64,000 nucleotides of DNA, taken from assembly GCF_954871325.1 (NCBI RefSeq), contig NC_088777.1:12191366-12255365 (forward strand). The letters run 5' to 3'. This document shows positions 59,349 to 64,000 of this stretch, in pieces. The stretch's first letter is position 1; each line of letters opens with the position of its first letter. A program made the translations under genes and the position numbers. This stretch comes from Gordionus sp. m RMFG-2023 (taxonomy: Eukaryota; Nematomorpha; Gordioida; Chordodea; Parachordodidae). The notes under the pieces were generated by a model. That model was not told where the DNA came from and ran no database searches. It saw only the letters and a program-made list of their open reading frames with translations.

Positions 59349-62147
59349 CTAGGAGGGAAATGGGAGTGTTTCGAAGAAACATTTGTAGTTCCCCTTTAGG
59401 ATTTCAAATTGGACTTTTTGTTTAAGAGATAGGGACTCGTTTTTGACCCCTGTCCTTAACGAAATTCTTCTACCCAATTGATTTAAGAACTTTAGGGATT
59501 GGGGACCGGGGTTTCCAAGGACGCTAAAAATTAGGGGAATAAATATAAAAGAGTTAGGGAGGAATCTATATTTATTAAACTTATTGGTTTCTTGTAGTTC
59601 CAAGGGGTCGGTATTTCCGTTAGCCGGAAAGGAGGTAACACAAGAGACGTCCCAGACAAGTCTTTTGCCGCCGTGCCAAGACGTTAAAGACATGCCGTCA
59701 GGGCGCTTACCGTCAGCATTTAGGAGCCCCAATGGCTCCAAGCTATTGGGGAAACCGGCCGAAATCAAGGCTTTGCCGATTAACCTATTAAGATTGTCGA
59801 GCCTCAGGAAATGGCCACTGACTTTGAGGCACGAGAAACAATGTCTAGAGAAAGGATCAACCTGTTTGTGACAGGCGGCACAGGTGTCCACAGAAGGGAT
59901 AAGGCAACCAAGCCTATGGCCAATGGCAGTTTGAAACTCATCGTCTGTGAGTAACGTTTCCTTTTTACCACTCGGAATCGCGTCTAGCCATTCATGGCCG
60001 TTAGAGTTTTTTTTTGCGTTTCTGAGCAGTTGAAGGTTAGTTAGCTCAGGATACATACAAAGTTTTTCAAACGAGCATTGAAGCATAGGGACCAGGAAGC
60101 TCTTTAGATGGCAGGAAATTGGCTGCTCGGAGCCTTGGGTGATTAGAGTAAGCCACTCTTGTTTAGCTGAAGATAGAAGGGGATCGTTTAACTCGATAAG
60201 CGAGGAAATAGAATCGGCGAAGGATATTCGAGATGAAAGAAAACACGCAATTGCCATAAGGAAGGGGGGTAACAATCCCAGTCCACCCTGGTAAGCGGGC
60301 ATAGAGGCGAGGGACCAATTGAAATCGGAAAAATTTAAGCCTAAAAGGGATTCGATAAAATGTTTAAATTTTAATTCGAAGACCTTAAGGAGAGTATTGT
60401 ACTGGAAAACGGGGGAAGATTTAAATAAATGTAAGAATTTAGGTAGAAAAAGACATTTTTTGGTGAGAAAGAAGAACTGATGTTTGGGGAGATGAGGAAG
60501 ATTCTTGAGTGAATTGGAAAGGGAATGGATCAAATCCTCAAAAGTTTTTTGACAAAAGGAGATTGAAAAACCAATAGGGGAACCTAAAAGACAGAGTTCC
60601 TCATGCGGAATGATTGTAAAATCTAAGGGAGGAATAAAATCCTTATTGTTGAGGGAGGAAATTTCACACTTTTTCCTATTTAGGGAAAGACCAATTTTCG
60701 AAGCTTCCATTTCAACGTACTCTATGGCCGACATAACATTGGATAAAGAACCGCCAAAAGAGCCATCGTCGAGATACCATAAATTAAGGTCTAATTGGAA
60801 ATTAGTCTTTAAATTTTTGATCAAATCATGAATCCCTATAGTAAAGAGCATGGGGCCTAGAGGATCACCTTGCTGTATCCCCTCTTCGGAGGAGATGGAA
60901 AATTCCCCGAATTTGAGTAACGAAGGGAATCCATAACAGGAATTAAGGAAATTCCCATATTTTGGGAAATGGTGTAAAAAAGATGGTAAGAATGCCCTCC
61001 TATGGATGGTGTTGAAGGCATTTCTGAAGTCTAACTTGCAGAAAACCTTATCGGCCTCAGTATTTATAAAAATACGCGCAACATGTGAGGCCACTTCACA
61101 CCCACCTCTCACTCCAAATCCTAACTGTGAAGGAAATAAGAAGGAACTAGCCTTAGGCCGAATCCTATTTACGATAGCCTTGGCGACTAAGCGACGAAAG
61201 AATGACCCTATGGCTATGGGTCTAACGCCGCCATCCGGTTTGGTCAAGGAGACAAGACGGGCGCCAAAAATAATGGGACGAATGCAAAGGGGAACTTCGC
61301 GTACGAGGATATTATTGCACAGTTCGGTTAATGCTTTCAACAAAGGGTCAATGAAGCCACTATCAGGGCATTGAATTAACTCCACAAAGAAACCAGGTCT
61401 GAAGCCGTCCAACCCCCCTGTCGTCCCTTTTTTAAAGGACTTTAAGCACTTAAGTACTTCGTCACAGGTAAAGGGAATAGGGGAGGAGGCATGCGGGTGG
61501 ATGTTAAAAGGGGACGCTCGTGGATGTTTTTCAAGAAGTTGTTTAAATATGGTAACGTTGATAGGAGAAATAGAGTCATCGGAGGACAATATTCGGGCCG
61601 CACCGCTAATATCTCCAAGATCTAATTTTTCGGAGATCAATTTGTGACGGAAGGAGTTGGGGTTTAAAGCGTACGAAGGAGAAAATTCATCGATAATTGT
61701 ATTTTCAAAATTGGAAACTTTTTCCTTAATTAAGGCAGATAAGTTATTTATTTTATTTTTGGGTTTAACTAGGACTCGAAAACAAAAACTAACCAGGTCT
61801 AACCATAAGGGTAGTGAGGAGAAATCCGAATTCAAATTATTTATAAGTGACATGAGGAACCTAGAGATAGACTCTCGGGCGGCTATAGGGATCCTAGAAA
61901 GAACTGGGGGCTTATGCGAATTAAGGAATAAATCAACAGAGCTTGAGGAACATGGTGGAATGGGGTCATACGAGTGAGGAGCGTTAATTAAAGGATCTAG
62001 GCCGTAAGAGAGGGGAAATTTTCCAGAATTGTGGCACGCGGGTGAACCATGTTTCCTAAACACGCCATTTAAATTAAGCGAAACTATTTTTAAGCATACT
62101 TGACAACAAGAGTTAACCATGAGATGGCTTTGAAAGGGAGAAAACAC
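59349..62147 (-). CDS. LINE polyprotein: reverse transcriptase with C-terminal restriction-like endonuclease
   Basis: An uninterrupted 932-codon frame of a site-specific type of non-LTR retrotransposon. Order: an N-terminal zinc-finger-like CCQVCLK...FRKHGSPAC (about residues 15-37); a reverse transcriptase with VSLTKPDGGVRPIAIGSFFR, FCKLDFRNAFNTIHRRAFLP, GIQQGDPLGPMLFTIGIHDL and the catalytic LWYLDDGSFGG (near residue 480, in place of the usual FADD); a thumb region; a Cys/His cluster CAACHKQVDPFSRHCFSC (about 760); then KRPDGMSLTSWHGG and KRLVWDVSCV (about 820-840), the PD-(D/E)XK-like nuclease. That architecture is shared with R2, R4/Dong, NeSL and CRE-like LINEs; the precise clade is not clear to me. 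There is no AP-endonuclease. The frame is visibly richer in G+C than the rest of the window and has no stop, so the copy is young and possibly active. Confidence 0.9.
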   Translation of the reverse strand: MFSPFQSHLMVNSCCQVCLKIVSLNLNGVFRKHGSPACHNSGKFPLSYGLDPLINAPHSYDPIPPCSSSSVDLFLNSHKPPVLSRIPIAARESISRFLMSLINNLNSDFSSLPLWLDLVSFCFRVLVKPKNKINNLSALIKEKVSNFENTIIDEFSPSYALNPNSFRHKLISEKLDLGDISGAARILSSDDSISPINVTIFKQLLEKHPRASPFNIHPHASSPIPFTCDEVLKCLKSFKKGTTGGLDGFRPGFFVELIQCPDSGFIDPLLKALTELCNNILVREVPLCIRPIIFGARLVSLTKPDGGVRPIAIGSFFRRLVAKAIVNRIRPKASSFLFPSQLGFGVRGGCEVASHVARIFINTEADKVFCKLDFRNAFNTIHRRAFLPSFLHHFPKYGNFLNSCYGFPSLLKFGEFSISSEEGIQQGDPLGPMLFTIGIHDLIKNLKTNFQLDLNLWYLDDGSFGGSLSNVMSAIEYVEMEASKIGLSLNRKKCEISSLNNKDFIPPLDFTIIPHEELCLLGSPIGFSISFCQKTFEDLIHSLSNSLKNLPHLPKHQFFFLTKKCLFLPKFLHLFKSSPVFQYNTLLKVFELKFKHFIESLLGLNFSDFNWSLASMPAYQGGLGLLPPFLMAIACFLSSRISFADSISSLIELNDPLLSSAKQEWLTLITQGSEQPISCHLKSFLVPMLQCSFEKLCMYPELTNLQLLRNAKKNSNGHEWLDAIPSGKKETLLTDDEFQTAIGHRLGCLIPSVDTCAACHKQVDPFSRHCFSCLKVSGHFLRLDNLNRLIGKALISAGFPNSLEPLGLLNADGKRPDGMSLTSWHGGKRLVWDVSCVTSFPANGNTDPLELQETNKFNKYRFLPNSFIFIPLIFSVLGNPGPQSLKFLNQLGRRISLRTGVKNESLSLKQKVQFEILKGNYKCFFETLPFPS

Positions 62148-63230
62148 AAAAAAAAATATATATATTAACGGATATAATTTTGATTGGAAGAAGAAAAAAA
62201 GATGAAATGGGGAAAAAAAAAATCAAAATTGGGAAGAGAGGAATACCTGATCTATCCTTTCAGAAGTATTATCGAGATTAGAGGGGTTGGTAAATTTGAA
62301 AAAAAATAATAATAAATAAACAATAATATTTATAAAATAAGACTAGGTACAAAAAGTATAAAAAGTATTATTACGAACAAAAAAAAAGGGGGGGGGGGGG
62401 TATAAACAAGAAAAAAGGGGGAAAGAAAAAAATCAAAAATTGAAAGAAAAAAGAAAGATTATGAACAATCGAAATTAGGAGGGTTGGTAAATTTAAAATA
62501 ATAATAAATTAGATGCAATGGCAAATAAAAAAAAAAAATAATCGAAAATACTGGCAAGAAATGCAAAAAAAAAAAATTAAACTTTGTCGGGGAAATCTTT
62601 AGGGTGTGGTAATGTAAAAAGAATTCAAACTTAAGGAAATTTTTCTACGGCCGCAAAATAGGGAAATCTTAAGGTTGTCTTAGAACTATTCGTTACACAA
62701 AAGAAGTTAAGCGTTTCTACTATTTGAAAAAGAAAGTTTTGATAGGACAAGCCTCCCTCGATAGTGCTTTCAGCGAATGTTGATATGTAGTTGGAAGAGC
62801 GATAATTGATTATTTCGAATATGTTGGCATAATATTATATCATCTTTGAAGAGTGTAGATTATTATATTTTAGAAATCGACATTTTAATTGGACAAGATG
62901 TCTTTTTTTTTGGGAGAATTGAAAAGGGACGATATTTTCCGTGAATGGAGAGAACATTATCTACGACCTTATATAAGAAATTGTTGGAGAAAATCATCGT
63001 AGGAAAGAATAGTCAATTTCGATAACTATGACCGGGCATTAGTAGAGGCTCGGGGAATAAGAAAATCCAAAAAATATAAAAACCGGAAGAGGAGATATGC
63101 TCAAAAATAAATAAAATATTGTTTTTTTTTTATTGTTCGAAAATTGTGCTTTCCGCGAATGTTGATAAGTAGTTGGAAGAGCGATAATTGATTATTACGA
63201 ATATGTTGGTATAATATTATATATTAAAAA
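62148..63230 (-). other. Probable 5' leader and flank of the LINE, with repeats
   Basis: Purine-rich on the + strand, with a 13-G run at 62388-62400. ATTAG.GGGGTTGGTAAATTT occurs at about 62278 and 62475. A 77-bp block starting GTGCTTTCAGCGAATGTTGA occurs at 62764-62840 and again at 63146-63222 with about four differences. No coding frame. Where the LINE's 5' end lies is not evident. Confidence 0.45.
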
Positions 63231-64000
63231 TATAGTAGATACAATTGTTCAGATGGCACCCATTCCAATATAAACCTTATCCTATATTCTGTTGACGATT
63301 CAATTAAATCCCATTCATATAAAAATATTTAAAAAAATATTATATTTTAAAAGTAATAAAATAATTTTGACGGGTTTCGTTTTGTTAAACCAAACCTTTA
63401 AATTAATAATACCCCCATGTGGGATTAGAAAAAATTTTCTATACCAGCGACAGCGATAATAAAATGACGGTTTATGGTATGGATAAAAAGGGAAGATTTG
63501 AAATGTAATTTTGTTATTTATTAAAAATAAGTCATAAAAAAAATATAAATTGAATAAAATGATTATTTTTTTGTTGACCATTTTTATTTAAAAGAAAGGA
63601 AAAAAAGAAATGTGTGTTTTGAGATAAATAGTTACAATAGGTCATATTGAAAAGTGATTTGGTTTTTGAAATTAAAATTATTAATTTTTACCATGTTGGT
63701 ACAATAAGTTAAAGTATTTATCTTTGATTATTAGTTACTTGCTTTTTTTTAAACATATTTTTTTAAATTTAATTCGAGCCGTGCATGTGTTTGTTTTGTT
63801 GTGAGTATACATATAAATTTGATTGTCTTTTTTTTATTTTTTTTAAAAAATATGAAATGAATCCTTTGACTTTGTATTAATTAAAATTTATAATGAAAAT
63901 AAACAATTCATCAATCTGGATGATTAATATATAATTTAAAAAAATTAATAATTTATTGTGATTTTATTTTTAGTTTATTTTTAGTTTATCAAAGATCAAC
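63231..64000. other. AT-rich sequence at the window end
   Basis: No gene, repeat or RNA could be supported; the - strand frame at 63315-63581 is low-complexity and probably chance. Confidence 0.4.

Noticed and set aside
61006-61374. Open frames on the + strand within 59.5-62 kb
   Set aside because: They are shadows of the LINE frame on the - strand.
1-64000. CRISPR arrays, bacterial operons or ribosomal RNA
   Set aside because: The window is eukaryotic, with spliced genes; no spacer-repeat arrays or rRNA segments were seen. The regular arrays at 50.9-52.3 kb have no unique spacers.

Overview
This is an AT-rich nuclear window (by eye about three quarters A+T) from a eukaryote, most likely an animal. 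It carries two conserved genes cut into many exons, one gene with an intron of the minor (U12) class, and a dense load of hAT-type DNA transposons and LINEs. An AT-rich cnidarian such as a myxozoan would fit, but nothing here proves a clade. Most long open frames are either transposon-derived or chance frames in A/T sequence; the host genes had to be read exon by exon.

Layout: 1-8.5 kb holds, on the + strand, the gene for the mitochondrial succinyl-CoA ligase alpha subunit (SUCLG1). Nine exons (1053-8546) cover all of the protein except the start exon, and several hAT elements lie in its introns. 8.5-12.1 kb shows no gene. 12.1-17.4 kb holds candidate exons of one or two small secreted proteins that I do not recognise, with a tandem duplication of about 375 bp between them. 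18.3-20.1 kb is an old Ty3/gypsy-like fossil on the - strand. 20.3-29 kb is repeats, including a LINE 5' end with a tRNA-like head at 26 kb.

29.0-49.8 kb is one complete - strand gene, the homologue of actin-interacting protein 1 (AIP1/WDR1). It has 16 exons and about 613 residues, close to the 606 of the human protein as I recall it. Its introns hold an RTE-like LINE, a decayed hAT transposase, a nested three-layer hAT stack and an 839-bp hAT derivative with an exact 8-bp target duplication. Intron 10 has the signature of a U12-type AT-AC intron.

50.5-52.3 kb holds a 13-bp minisatellite that seems to have grown out of a hAT terminus, followed by a 118-bp satellite. 53.5-55.6 kb is a - strand hAT transposase gene with two introns. 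55.6-59.0 kb is a cluster of miniature hAT elements. 59.3-62.1 kb is an uninterrupted 932-codon LINE with a C-terminal restriction-like endonuclease, whose base composition differs from its surroundings. 62.1-64 kb is A-rich flank with direct repeats.

The two host genes act separately: SUCLG1 in the mitochondrial citric acid cycle, AIP1 with ADF/cofilin in actin filament disassembly. What links them here is their splice sites: most 5' sites assigned by protein homology read GTT rather than GTA/GTG, and one intron is AT-AC. All coordinates for spliced genes come from reading the sequence by hand.
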